DNA of 64,000 bases from assembly GCA_965227945.1 (NCBI GenBank), contig CBDDGQ010000006.1, forward strand, positions 1-64,000, given 5' to 3'. Below are positions 7,592 to 15,890 of the stretch, in pieces (the stretch's first letter is position 1; every line of letters starts with the position of its first letter). The notes beneath the pieces are model-generated. The model saw only the letters and a list, made by a program, of their open reading frames with translations. It was not told where the DNA came from and did not search any database. A program made the position numbers and the translations under genes. Source of the stretch: Azorhizobium sp965227945 (lineage in GTDB: Bacteria; Pseudomonadota; Alphaproteobacteria; Rhizobiales; Xanthobacteraceae).

Positions 7592-8512
7592 TCAGGCTCC
7601 CGCCAGCGTGCTGTCGATGATGGCGAGGTCCGCCGTGCCGGCGGTCACCGAAACCTTGGTGATGCCCAGCAGGCCGCGCAATTGGCCCGGCGGCACCACC
7701 ATGGGTCCTGGCGAAGGCGCACTGCCAGGCGCCGGCTGCGGGAAGGCGGTGGAGCGGGCGGTGTGGAAGGTCAGATTGCCCTCCACCTTCTGCATGATCT
7801 GGTGGATGTGGCCGTTGAGCACGGTGACCGAGCCGAACCTCTTGAGCAGCCCCAGCACCTGCGCGCTGTCGTCTGTGCCCCACCCCCATGCGGGATAGAG
7901 CGTCCACAGCGGGATATGGGCGAACACCACGATGGGCGTGGAGGCGCTCAGGCCCTTGAGATCGTCGGTGAGCCAGGCGATCTGCTCCGCACCCAGGTTT
8001 CCCAGGCCCCCGGCTTTGAGGTCCACCACATTCACCAGGCCGATGAAATGCACCCCGTTCTGGTCGAAGGCATACCAGCCGGCGCCCTTGGTGCCGCGGC
8101 CGTAGCGGTCGAGATAAGACTTGCCGCGGCCCTCGTCGATCACGTCATGCTCGCCGGGGACGTAATGCACGTCCAGCCCGGCACCGCCGATGAGCTGGGC
8201 GGCATCGTCGAATTCCTTGTCCTTGGACAGATGCGTGATGTCTCCAGTATGCAGCATGAAAGCGGGCTTGACGGGCAGCGCCTTCACCGTGCCGATGGCC
8301 TCGGCCAGGGTGTCGCTGGCGTGCGGGTTGGCGGCCTTGTCGAAGCCGATATGGCTGTCGGAAATCTGCAGGAAGGTGAAGCCCGTGGCCGCCGCCTCAG
8401 CCGCCTGCGTCTGCCCCAGGAGGCTGAGCGACACCGGGACCCCGGCGCTTACCGTCCACAACACCCCCGTTCCTGCCCAGATCATGCATTCCAGCGCATG
8501 GCGCCGGCTCAT
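7592..8512 (-). CDS. Exported calcineurin-like metallophosphoesterase
   Basis: A 306-residue protein with the calcineurin-like phosphoesterase motifs: ISDSHIGF, HTGDITHL, PGEHDV (the GNHD position, here GEHD), FAHIPLW and NGHIHQ. The start at 8512 gives MSRRHALECMIWAG, a twin-arginine-like signal, with AAAGG seven bases upstream; ATG 8548 is the alternative. It is thus likely folded in the cytoplasm with metals and exported. It is the first gene of the ECF sigma operon. The substrate is unknown. Confidence 0.85.
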   Translation of the reverse strand: MSRRHALECMIWAGTGVLWTVSAGVPVSLSLLGQTQAAEAAATGFTFLQISDSHIGFDKAANPHASDTLAEAIGTVKALPVKPAFMLHTGDITHLSKDKEFDDAAQLIGGAGLDVHYVPGEHDVIDEGRGKSYLDRYGRGTKGAGWYAFDQNGVHFIGLVNVVDLKAGGLGNLGAEQIAWLTDDLKGLSASTPIVVFAHIPLWTLYPAWGWGTDDSAQVLGLLKRFGSVTVLNGHIHQIMQKVEGNLTFHTARSTAFPQPAPGSAPSPGPMVVPPGQLRGLLGITKVSVTAGTADLAIIDSTLAGA

Positions 8513-8777
8513 GCCTTCACCTTTGTCCCCGTGATCGTGCGCGCGCATCTGGCTCTCCCGAACGCCGACCGGCGGCGTGCGACAAGGAGACCCGGCGGAG
8601 GGCCGCTCTATTCCCGCCCGGACATGCTTTTTTTGATCACAGCGGCGTGACCGCGCCCGCGCCCCTGCGGCCCCGTGCCCGCCCCGCTTGCCCCGTGAAG
8701 GTGTTCAACGGCCCGCGAACATGCTCTAAGCTCGCCGCACCTTGATTGGCTCACCCCCCGGCACGAAGAGACTGGCC

Positions 8778-9026
8778 ATGGCGGACACAGGCATTCCTCA
8801 CTTTCGCAACGATCTCGGCGTGAGCGTGATCGAGGTGGGAGCCCATGAATTCATGTGCATCGGTGCCACCCCGCCGTTCGATCACCCGCACATCTTCATC
8901 GACCTCGGCTCCGACACCGAAGCGGTGTGCTCCTATTGCTCCACCCTCTATCGCTTCAATCCGGCGCTGGCGGCCGGCACGGCCAAGCCCGAGGCCTGCG
9001 TGTGGCACGACCGGCCGGCCGCCTGA
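8778..9026 (+). CDS. Small zinc-finger domain protein (NDUFS6-like)
   Basis: An 82-residue protein with HPHIFIDLG followed by EAVCSYCSTLYRF. This is the zinc-finger motif of the short alphaproteobacterial proteins related to mitochondrial complex I subunit NDUFS6. A His plus two Cys and an upstream Cys (FMCIG) are candidate zinc ligands. The start at 8778 (MADTGIPHF) has GAAGAG eight bases upstream; a longer in-frame extension to 8742 lacks support. Its exact function in bacteria is not established. Confidence 0.85.
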   Translation: MADTGIPHFRNDLGVSVIEVGAHEFMCIGATPPFDHPHIFIDLGSDTEAVCSYCSTLYRFNPALAAGTAKPEACVWHDRPAA

Positions 9027-9135
9027 CCCGCCGCTGAGCCTCTGACACCCACGGGTCCCGGCGTCGCCGCGGCCCGCTCACGCCAGCCCAGGGCGGACCC
9101 CTTTACGGCCCCCCGGATCTTGGACGCACGCTATC

Positions 9136-10359
9136 GTGGAACAGGCTGAGGCGCGCAGCGCCCTCATCGTCGGCGCCGGGATCGGCGGTCTCGCCGCTGC
9201 CATCGCCCTGCGGCGCGCCGGCCTCGATGTGCGGCTGATGGAGCAGGCGTGCGAACTGGCCGAAGTGGGCGCGGGCCTGCAACTCTCCCCCAATGCCACC
9301 CGCATCCTGCGCGACTTCGGCCTGCTGGAGGCCCTGCGCGCCGTGGCGGTGGCACCCCGCGCGCTGGAGGTGCGCGACGGGCGCAGCTTCGCACCGCTCG
9401 CCCGCTGCGATTACGCCCCCGCAGAGGCCCGGCTGGGCGCGCCGTTCCTGGTGGTGCACCGGGCCGATCTTCAGCGCCTGCTGGCGGACGCGGCCATGGC
9501 CGCCGGCTGCACCATCTTGCTGGGCGCGCGGCTGGAGAGCGTGGAGGCTCTGCCCGACGGCATTCGCGCCGTGGCGCGGCAGGAGGCGGCCCCCGCTGTC
9601 GCCACCGTGGCGGCGGCGCGGCGTGAGCGGCATGGGACGAGCGACGCCGAGCGCCTCGTTACGGCCACCGCCGACATTCTGGTGGGCGCCGACGGGGTGC
9701 GCTCGGTGGTGCGGGAGCATCTGGGCGTGCTGGCGCAACCGGTGTTCGCCCGGCGGGTGGCCTATCGCGCCACCATCCCGGTGCGCGCCGATACCCCGCC
9801 CGACGTGCGCCTGTTCCTCGGCCCCGACGCGCATCTGGTGACCTATCCGGTCAAGGCGGGGGCGGCGGTGAACATCGTCGCCATCGTGCGGCAGGACCGT
9901 CCGGTGGCGCGCTGGAGCGAGCCAGGCGAGGCCAGCGCTGTCCACACGGCCTTCGCCGCCTGGGCGCCGGAAGTGCGGTCCTTGCTGCGCGATGCGCCAG
10001 AATTTCTGTGCTGGGGGCTTTATGACATGGCCCCCCTGCCCCGCTGGGGCCGGGGCCGCGCCACGCTGCTGGGCGATGCCGCCCACGCCATGCTGCCGTT
10101 CCTGGCGCAGGGCGCGGCCCAGGCCATCGAGGACGCGGCGGCGCTGGCGGCCGCCCTCATCCGCCCGGGACCGGCGGAGGCGGCCCTGCGCGCCTATGAG
10201 GCCGCCCGCCAGCCGCGCACGGCCCGCATCCAGCGCGGCGCCCGCAGCAATGCCGGCGTCTATCATCTGAAGGGTCCGGCCCGCATGGCCCGCGACGTGG
10301 TGCTGCGCGCCACCGGGCCTGGCCTGCTGTCGCGCTACGACTGGATTTACGCCGGCTGA
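9136..10359 (+). CDS. FAD-dependent monooxygenase (salicylate hydroxylase-like)
   Basis: A 407-residue class A flavoprotein monooxygenase starting at GTG. It has the ADP-binding GAGIGG motif near residue 15, a DGVRS-type motif (GADGVRSVVREH) near residue 185, and GDAAHAMLPFLAQGAAQAIEDA near residue 310, which binds the FAD ribityl chain. This places it with salicylate or 3-hydroxybenzoate 6-hydroxylase-type enzymes acting on aromatic acids with NAD(P)H. No aromatic-pathway partner gene is nearby, so the substrate is open. Its 3' end overlaps the convergent sulfotransferase gene by 13 bp. Confidence 0.88.
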   Translation: MEQAEARSALIVGAGIGGLAAAIALRRAGLDVRLMEQACELAEVGAGLQLSPNATRILRDFGLLEALRAVAVAPRALEVRDGRSFAPLARCDYAPAEARLGAPFLVVHRADLQRLLADAAMAAGCTILLGARLESVEALPDGIRAVARQEAAPAVATVAAARRERHGTSDAERLVTATADILVGADGVRSVVREHLGVLAQPVFARRVAYRATIPVRADTPPDVRLFLGPDAHLVTYPVKAGAAVNIVAIVRQDRPVARWSEPGEASAVHTAFAAWAPEVRSLLRDAPEFLCWGLYDMAPLPRWGRGRATLLGDAAHAMLPFLAQGAAQAIEDAAALAAALIRPGPAEAALRAYEAARQPRTARIQRGARSNAGVYHLKGPARMARDVVLRATGPGLLSRYDWIYAG

Positions 10360-11051
10360 CTCCCCGGCGCTGCGGCGATCAAGGCGCAGGCATGGGCATA
10401 AAGCTCCATGTCGTAGCGATTATAGCGTGCGATCTTCTCGGCGAGGGCCGAACGGATCTCGCGCATCGCTGGCCGCTCCGCCGTCACATTGAGCATGGCG
10501 AGGGACACCCCTGCCATCGGCGGCAGCGCTTTCGGCAGGCGCGCCAGATCCGCATCCAGATGCTCCTGACGTCCGATCCACACGCAGGCCTCCAGCGCCC
10601 GCTTGGCGCGGTCGAGGGCAGCGGGGAGGTCCACCTCCGTATTCAGCACATGATCACCAAGCTGGCGCACCTGACGGTTGACGATGTTGCGAAACACGAT
10701 GGCCTCATCGAGCGCAAAGAAGGCGTCCACGTCATGGGCCTTGGCGGCATTCACGTCAGCATGCACGCCGTCGTCCTGCTGTCGGGCGAAATAATACCAG
10801 GACAAGGTCCGATCGATGGGGTTGCGGACAATGGTGAAAGTGGCGACGTCTGGGAAATGGCGGTTCACGTCGGCCATGCTGATGTGGCCGGAGATCACCT
10901 TATAGGCGCTGAGCCGGTCCGCCTCCTCCGGCGCGATGCGGCTGGCCGCGACGGCTGGGCTCACGGCGGTTGCCCCAAAACCGGCGCAGAGCGCATCGCG
11001 GAAGCTGGTGCCCGCCGTTTTGGGGATATGAACGAAGATCAACTGGACCAT
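10347..11051 (-). CDS. Sulfotransferase-family protein
   Basis: About 234 residues with both PAPS-binding signatures: the 5'-phosphosulfate loop IFVHIPKTAGTSFRDAL at the N-terminus and the 3'-phosphate motif TIVRNPIDRTLSWYYF near residue 80. This is the Sulfotransferase_2 pattern seen in carbohydrate sulfotransferases. ATG 11051 (MVQLIFVHIPK) is chosen because the motif normally begins within ten residues. The acceptor is unknown. It is a single gene, convergent with the monooxygenase. Confidence 0.85.
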   Translation of the reverse strand: MVQLIFVHIPKTAGTSFRDALCAGFGATAVSPAVAASRIAPEEADRLSAYKVISGHISMADVNRHFPDVATFTIVRNPIDRTLSWYYFARQQDDGVHADVNAAKAHDVDAFFALDEAIVFRNIVNRQVRQLGDHVLNTEVDLPAALDRAKRALEACVWIGRQEHLDADLARLPKALPPMAGVSLAMLNVTAERPAMREIRSALAEKIARYNRYDMELYAHACALIAAAPGSQPA

Positions 11052-11377
11052 GGTGCCCCTGCGCCACATGCCTCCACGCCCGACCGCCTGATGCACCTGA
11101 CGAGGGGCGTCGTCAACCTGCGGACTGGCGGCGTGGGAGCTGCCAGCGGGCGGGTTCCTTCAAACCAGCGACAGTTGGAAGTCAGGAGAGCAGGGAGATA
11201 AGTTTCTGCCGGCTGTCCCGTTCCTGCCCACCGGCCTATCCCGTCAGGCCTCTGATTTACCAATATTTTTCGGGCTGCGGCGCGCTCCGGTTCAACTCGC
11301 CGACACCTCAAAATAGGAATATTATCTCCACCCCTTCTCGCTGACCCCATCCTTTGCGTCTCAGGTTGAGGTAGCAA
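11052..11377. other. Intergenic region between sulfotransferase and toxin-like gene
   Basis: A 326-bp divergent gap. The left two thirds are GC-rich without recognisable features. From about 11240 it becomes AT-rich (ACCAATATTTTTCGG and AATAGGAATATTATC), where promoters for the toxin-like unit would be expected. GAGGT at 11368-11372 is a ribosome site for the 11378 gene. Confidence 0.4.
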
Positions 11378-12232
11378 ATGAGGTCGGAGCGCGATGTCAC
11401 CGGGTGGGATGCGGAATTGCAGGAAATCCGCGCCTTGCGGGCGGATATCGCTGCCACCCAATTCATAGTGCGGGCGCTGATTCTTCGGGAGGCGCTGCGC
11501 AAAGCCAATTTCAACCGGAACCAACCGCGCGAGCCGGGCGGCCAGCCCATCGGTGGTCGATGGGCACCCCCGGGCGGCGCGGGGCGCCCTGCCGGGACTG
11601 CGCCGACCGGAAGCACTGGGGACAGTCCGTCAGGCACGGCTGACGGCAGCGGCGCCGGACAGGCGGTGGACACTGCGCCGCCCCGGCCGCGCCTGCATAT
11701 CGAGATCTGGCCCTCCAACGGTGGCCCGCTGGAAGATCCGCCGGTCATTCCCGAGACGCCTCCGCCGGACCGCCGCACGCAATTGCGCTACGCGCGGCTC
11801 GTGGCCCGCTGGCTCGCGCGCGGGACGTTCTTGGGTGGACCGATCACGGGATTACTGACCAATTTGGGGCTTGAGGCCAGCTTTTGGCTGTACGACAATT
11901 ATTGGCCCCTTATCGCCGAATATCTGGCGCCACCGAAAACGCTTGCGGAGCTCCAGCAGGATGTCCGAACGCCGCGGCCCGGCACGGATGTGCATCATAT
12001 TGTGGAGAAAGGCGCCGCAGAAGCCGCGGGCTTTCCCCAGAGCCTCATTCATGGGCCCGATAATCTTGTGCGCATCTCGAGATACAGGCATTGGGAGGCA
12101 ACAGAAAAATACGCCAGCAAGAATGACGAATTTCCTCCCACTCCAAGAGAGTATTTGAACGATAAAAGCCGTGAAGAAAGATATCAATGCGGAGTAAAAG
12201 TCCTCATTGAAAAAGGGATTCTCACGCCATGA
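11378..12232 (+). CDS. Putative HNH-type nuclease toxin
   Basis: 284 residues. The N-terminal ~60 residues are helical and end in FNRNQPREPGGQPIGGRW, a linker type seen in many orphan rhizobial effectors. A Pro/Gly/Ser-rich low-complexity stretch (65-135) and a moderately hydrophobic segment (about 150-190) follow. The C-terminal ~85 residues hold His206-His207 (DVHHIVEKG), Asn229 (PDNLVRI) and His238 (YRHW). This order fits a beta-beta-alpha metal HNH nuclease fold. The stop codon overlaps the next gene (ATGA). The nuclease function and delivery route are inferred; no secretion genes lie nearby. Confidence 0.6.
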   Translation: MRSERDVTGWDAELQEIRALRADIAATQFIVRALILREALRKANFNRNQPREPGGQPIGGRWAPPGGAGRPAGTAPTGSTGDSPSGTADGSGAGQAVDTAPPRPRLHIEIWPSNGGPLEDPPVIPETPPPDRRTQLRYARLVARWLARGTFLGGPITGLLTNLGLEASFWLYDNYWPLIAEYLAPPKTLAELQQDVRTPRPGTDVHHIVEKGAAEAAGFPQSLIHGPDNLVRISRYRHWEATEKYASKNDEFPPTPREYLNDKSREERYQCGVKVLIEKGILTP

Positions 12233-12639
12233 CGACACCAATCACCGAACGCATAAAATTTACTCCTCGAAAAGAGGCAATCAAAAATATGTCAACAGAT
12301 GAAATAAAGGATTATTTTTTGGAATTAAGCATCAAGAAACGAGAGACAGATGACTATTTGGACACATATAATTACAATAGAATATTTTCCATTTTGCAAG
12401 ACATAAGGGCAGAGCTTAAGAGCCGATCAGGTGATCAGCGCTCGATTCTAATTCCTCTGATTTCGCATCCGAACCTCCAAGTTCGCCTCAATGCGTCCGC
12501 GGCAACACTTGCGATCACGCCTGACGCGCTCACGATGTTGCGGGCCATTGCCGCCTTGGACAGAGCCTGGAATCCGGAGCGGGGCGAGGCCCTCAGTCTG
12601 GTCAACGCCATCGACGAGGGACGCTATATCCCCACATGA
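12229..12639 (+). CDS. DUF2019-like protein, putative immunity protein
   Basis: 136 residues. The region LDTYNYNRIFSILQDIRAELKSRSGDQR followed by HPNLQVRLNASAATLAITPDA matches my recollection of the DUF2019 domain, a short helical-repeat protein. The start codon overlaps the stop of the HNH-like gene, a typical toxin-immunity arrangement. Its first ~200 bp are clearly AT-rich compared with the neighbours (AAA, ATA and AAT codons frequent), suggesting recent acquisition. Its last codons end 21 bp from the convergent thiE stop. The immunity role is inference from pairing. Confidence 0.65.
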   Translation: MTTPITERIKFTPRKEAIKNMSTDEIKDYFLELSIKKRETDDYLDTYNYNRIFSILQDIRAELKSRSGDQRSILIPLISHPNLQVRLNASAATLAITPDALTMLRAIAALDRAWNPERGEALSLVNAIDEGRYIPT

Positions 12640-12660
12640 GGGGTGCCGCCGCGCCGCCCG

Positions 12661-13278
12661 TCAGCCCCAGCCCTGGATCAGCGCCTGCGCCGCCGCGGAC
12701 GGATCGGCGGCCCGCATGAGGCCGCCCATGACGGCCACACCAGCAACCCCACCTGCCCGGCAGATCGCGAGCTGCGGGACGCCAATGCCGCCGATCGCGA
12801 TCACAGGCAGCGGGCTCGCCGCCCGCAGGGCGCGCAGGCCGTCCGCCCCCAGCGCCGGGCCGTATCCGGGCTTGGACGCGGTCTCGAACGCCGGACCCGC
12901 CACCAGATAATCCAACGCCGCGCCGTCGGCCGAAGCGGCCTCGCCGGCGCCATGGATCGACAGGCCGATGAGCGCCTCCGGCCCCAGCACTGCGCGCGCA
13001 GCAGCCGCGTCGGAACCGCCGGCCAGATGCACCCCATCCGCCCCGGCGCTGAGCGCCAGCGCGGCGCTGCCGTGCAGCGTGAGGCGCGCCCGATGGGCGT
13101 CGGCCAGGGGCCGCAGCGCATGCACCAGCGCCACCTGCTCGGCCTCGGGCAGATCCTTCTCCCGCACGCTCACCCAGCGCAGGCCGCCGGCCAGGGCGGC
13201 AGCCACGATGGCGACCAGATCGCCCTTCGCCTGCGTGCGGTCGGTGACCAGCAGGATCGGCGGCTGGGGCAGCGGCAT
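12661..13278 (-). CDS. thiE: Thiamine-phosphate synthase (ThiE/TenI family)
   Basis: A 205-residue TIM-barrel protein. It has SVREKDL near residue 35, ADGVHLAG near 85, the phosphate loop GPAFETASKPGYGPALG near 130, and PVIAIGGIG near 160. ThiE joins the thiazole and HMP-PP moieties to give thiamine phosphate. The family also contains TenI-type aromatases with similar motifs, so the exact activity is slightly uncertain. GGAG precedes ATG 13278. It is the last gene of the thiO-thiS-thiG-thiE operon, 35 bp after thiG. Confidence 0.87.
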   Translation of the reverse strand: MPLPQPPILLVTDRTQAKGDLVAIVAAALAGGLRWVSVREKDLPEAEQVALVHALRPLADAHRARLTLHGSAALALSAGADGVHLAGGSDAAAARAVLGPEALIGLSIHGAGEAASADGAALDYLVAGPAFETASKPGYGPALGADGLRALRAASPLPVIAIGGIGVPQLAICRAGGVAGVAVMGGLMRAADPSAAAQALIQGWG

Positions 13279-13313
13279 CGCTCGGATCTCCGGCGCCAGA
13301 GACACGGACCGGC

Positions 13314-14141
13314 TCAGCTTCCCACCAGGCCGAATTCGGGGCTGGAGGCCTCCGCATGGAGCTTCTTGGGGATGCGGCCGGACAGACGGGCAAGGCGCCC
13401 CCCTTCCACCGCCAGACGGAAGGCGCGGGCCATACGCACCGGATCGTGGGCCTTGGAGACGGCGGTGTTCAGCAGCACCGCGGAACAGCCCAGTTCCATG
13501 GCCAGAGCCGCATCGGAGGCGGTGCCGATGCCCGCATCCAGCACCACCGGCACGGGCGAGCGGGCACAGATGAGCTCGATCATGTGCGGATTGGCGATAC
13601 CGAGACCGGTGCCGATCATCGATCCCAGGGGCATCACGGTGGCGGCGCCCAGATCCGCCAGCTTCTGGCAGGTCACGGGATCGTCGTTGCAATAGGGCAG
13701 CACCACGAAGCCGCGGGCCACCAGATCCTCGGTGGCTTTCAGCAGCTCTTCCACATTGGGATAGAGCAGTTCGCGATCGCCGATCACCTCCAGCTTCACC
13801 CAATCAGTTTCCAGCGCCTCGCGGGCCAGTTCCGCGGTGAGCACCGCATCCTTGGCGGTCTGGCAGCCGGCGGTGTTGGGCAGGATGTGCACCCGGCCGG
13901 TGAGCAGGTCGGCCAGGCTCTCGTCATCCCCCGCCAGGGAAATGCGGCGGATGGAGGCGGTGGCCATTTCAGAGCCGGAGGCCTCCAGCGCGTCGAGAAA
14001 CACCTTCTGGTTGGGATAGCCGGCGGTGCCGAGAAACAGGCGCGAGGAAAAGCTGCGCCCGGCGATCACCAGCGGATCGGCGGAAGCGGGCGTGGCGGGC
14101 GCGGCCGAGGCGAGGGGCGCGGCAGTCAAAATGGCACTCAT
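13314..14141 (-). CDS. thiG: Thiazole synthase
   Basis: A 275-residue ThiG, which forms the thiazole ring of thiamine from deoxyxylulose phosphate, dehydroglycine and ThiS thiocarboxylate. SRLFLGTAGYPN, the Schiff-base Lys in DWVKLEVIGD, LPNTAGCQTA, and VVLDAGIGTASDAALAMELG are all visible. About 22 extra N-terminal residues rich in Ala and Pro precede the conserved start. GGGAGA lies nine bases before the ATG. It lies within the riboswitch-controlled thi operon, 92 bp after thiS. Confidence 0.96.
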   Translation of the reverse strand: MSAILTAAPLASAAPATPASADPLVIAGRSFSSRLFLGTAGYPNQKVFLDALEASGSEMATASIRRISLAGDDESLADLLTGRVHILPNTAGCQTAKDAVLTAELAREALETDWVKLEVIGDRELLYPNVEELLKATEDLVARGFVVLPYCNDDPVTCQKLADLGAATVMPLGSMIGTGLGIANPHMIELICARSPVPVVLDAGIGTASDAALAMELGCSAVLLNTAVSKAHDPVRMARAFRLAVEGGRLARLSGRIPKKLHAEASSPEFGLVGS

Positions 14142-14233
14142 GGGTCAGGTCTCCCGCCCGATCAGCTGCGGGCGCTGGATCACGGCAAGCGTGATCGATG
14201 ATCGTCGATAGGGGCGCAACCGGCGAACCGTGG

Positions 14234-14506
14234 TCAGCCGCCCTGCTTGGCGTGGATGATCTCCACCGCATCGCCGGCCGAAAGGGGCGCGGTGTCCCAG
14301 CCGCGGCGCGGCACTACGGCGCCGTTCACCGCAACGGCGATGCCCTTGCGGCTGGCGTCGAGGTCCAGGGCGCCCAAGAGGTCGGCCACGGTGGCCGCCG
14401 CAAGACGTTCGGGCTTGCCGTTCACCAGCAGATCCAGTTCCAACACGGGCGTGTCCAACGCGGTTCCTTTTGCGGTTTGTCGGGGGAGCGGTCGGGGTGC
14501 GGTCAT
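14234..14506 (-). CDS. thiS: Sulfur-carrier protein ThiS
   Basis: A 90-residue ubiquitin-like protein ending in the required Gly-Gly (IIHAKQGG), the site of adenylation and thiocarboxylation. The core VNGKPERLAAATVADLLGAL and VAVNGAVVPRRGWDTAPLSAGDAVEI matches ThiS. The first ~20 residues are extra compared with the usual 65-residue family, so an internal start is possible. Its start is 7 bp from the thiO stop codon. Confidence 0.93.
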   Translation of the reverse strand: MTAPRPLPRQTAKGTALDTPVLELDLLVNGKPERLAAATVADLLGALDLDASRKGIAVAVNGAVVPRRGWDTAPLSAGDAVEIIHAKQGG

Positions 14507-14513
14507 GGCCGCC

Positions 14514-15716
14514 TCACTCCGCCGCCGCGCGGGGGCGAAAGCGCTCGGCAGCGAACGGCGCGATCAGCGGATCCGTCCGCCCCTCCAGGACCAAGGCCGC
14601 AATGGCCTGGGCGGTGGCGGGCAGCAGCAGAATGCCGTTGCGATGGTGGCCGGTGGCGAAGATCAGCCCATCGACCTCGGCGCTGGTGCCGAGGATGGGG
14701 GCATCGTCGCGGCTGCCGGGGCGGAAGCCCACCCATTGCTCGATGATGCTCAGTTCCTCGATGGTGGGCAGCGCCCGCCAGGCATGGGTCAAGAGGGCCA
14801 ATTGCCCGCCGGCAGTGAGGTCCGGGTTGAAGCCCTTCTCCTCCACCGTGGCGCCGACAATGAGCCGGCCGTCCTTGCGCGGCACCAGATAGGTGCCGGG
14901 CGCCCACACCACATGGCTGAGGATGGGAGCGGCCGGGTCCATGCGCAGGGCCAGCATCTGGCCCTTCACCGGGCGCACCGGCAGGGGCGCGGCGGGGGCG
15001 ATCGTGACCCCCCGCGACCAGGCGCCGGCGGCCAGAACCACCACATCGGCGCGGTGCAGACTGCCGCCCACCACCACGCCGCGGGCGCGACCGTCCACGG
15101 TCTCCACGCGCTCCACCGGGCTGTGTTCGTGCAGGACGGCACCGGCCGCCAGCGCCGCGATCTTGAGCGCCGCGGCGACCTTGCGATTGTCCACCTGATG
15201 GTCTTCCGGGCACCACACCGCACCAGCGAGCTTGGTGGCCAGATGCGGCTCGCGGCGCCGCACCTCAGCCCCATTGAGCCACTCCACCGGCAGGCCCAGG
15301 CCCTGCTGGAAGGCGATGAGATGGCGCAGGCGGGCGGCATCGTCCGCAGTGAGGGCGAGCACGATGGTGCCTTCGGTGCGCAGGTCCACGCCCAGGCCGG
15401 ACGCCTGCTCCAGCTCCGCCGCAAAGGCGGGCCACAGGCCCTGGCTGGCGCGGTTGAGGCCCAGCAAAGCGTCCTCGCCCGGCTCGGCCTCGGCGCAGGC
15501 GGCCAGCATGCCCGCCGCCGCATGGCTGGCGCCCTGGCCGGCCTCGCCCTGGTCGAAGACCTCGACCGCGCAGCCGGCGGCGGCGAGGCGCCAGGCAATG
15601 GACAGGCCCATCACGCCGGCACCGACCACGGCGACGCGCGGACGGGCGCCCGCGGCGCGCACAGGGGAGTGAAGCGGGTTCAATGTGGACACAGTGGACG
15701 ACAAGCTCTCGCTCAT
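14514..15716 (-). CDS. thiO: Glycine oxidase
   Basis: A 400-residue FAD-dependent amine oxidase of the DAO family. GAGVMGLSIAWRLA binds FAD near residue 30, with ASHAAAGMLA downstream and ATGHHRNGILLLPATA at the C-terminus. ThiO oxidises glycine to the imine that feeds ThiG, replacing ThiH in aerobes. It is the first gene of the thi operon. ATG 15716 follows directly on the TPP riboswitch, whose last stem includes the GGGAG ribosome site. Confidence 0.94.
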   Translation of the reverse strand: MSESLSSTVSTLNPLHSPVRAAGARPRVAVVGAGVMGLSIAWRLAAAGCAVEVFDQGEAGQGASHAAAGMLAACAEAEPGEDALLGLNRASQGLWPAFAAELEQASGLGVDLRTEGTIVLALTADDAARLRHLIAFQQGLGLPVEWLNGAEVRRREPHLATKLAGAVWCPEDHQVDNRKVAAALKIAALAAGAVLHEHSPVERVETVDGRARGVVVGGSLHRADVVVLAAGAWSRGVTIAPAAPLPVRPVKGQMLALRMDPAAPILSHVVWAPGTYLVPRKDGRLIVGATVEEKGFNPDLTAGGQLALLTHAWRALPTIEELSIIEQWVGFRPGSRDDAPILGTSAEVDGLIFATGHHRNGILLLPATAQAIAALVLEGRTDPLIAPFAAERFRPRAAAE

Positions 15717-15721
15717 CGGCG

Positions 15722-15797
15722 TCTCCCTACGCTGGTATGACCCAGACAGGTTCGATGGGTATGATCTCAGCCCCGCGTGACGCGAGGCACCCCAGGC
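15722..15797 (-). ncRNA. TPP riboswitch (THI element)
   Basis: On the minus strand, GGGGTGCC, then GCTGAGATCATACCC, GAACCTG and GGGTCATACCAGCGTAGGGA occur in order, the conserved THI-box core. The final stem carries the thiO ribosome-binding GGGAG. Thiamine pyrophosphate binding should therefore hide the site and lower translation of thiOSGE. No T-run follows, so control is probably translational. Confidence 0.95.
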
Positions 15798-15890
15798 CGT
15801 CAAGCCATTATCGCCGCCCGATGCTTCGACGGCAAGGAAAACCGCATGCCATGCCGGTGGCGCTGCCGATCCGCGGCTACCCTGGCAGTG

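Noticed and set aside
9136..11051. Convergent overlap of monooxygenase and sulfotransferase genes as a sign of misassembly or a pseudogene
   Set aside because: Both proteins are full length with all motifs. A 13-bp tail overlap is ordinary in compact genomes.
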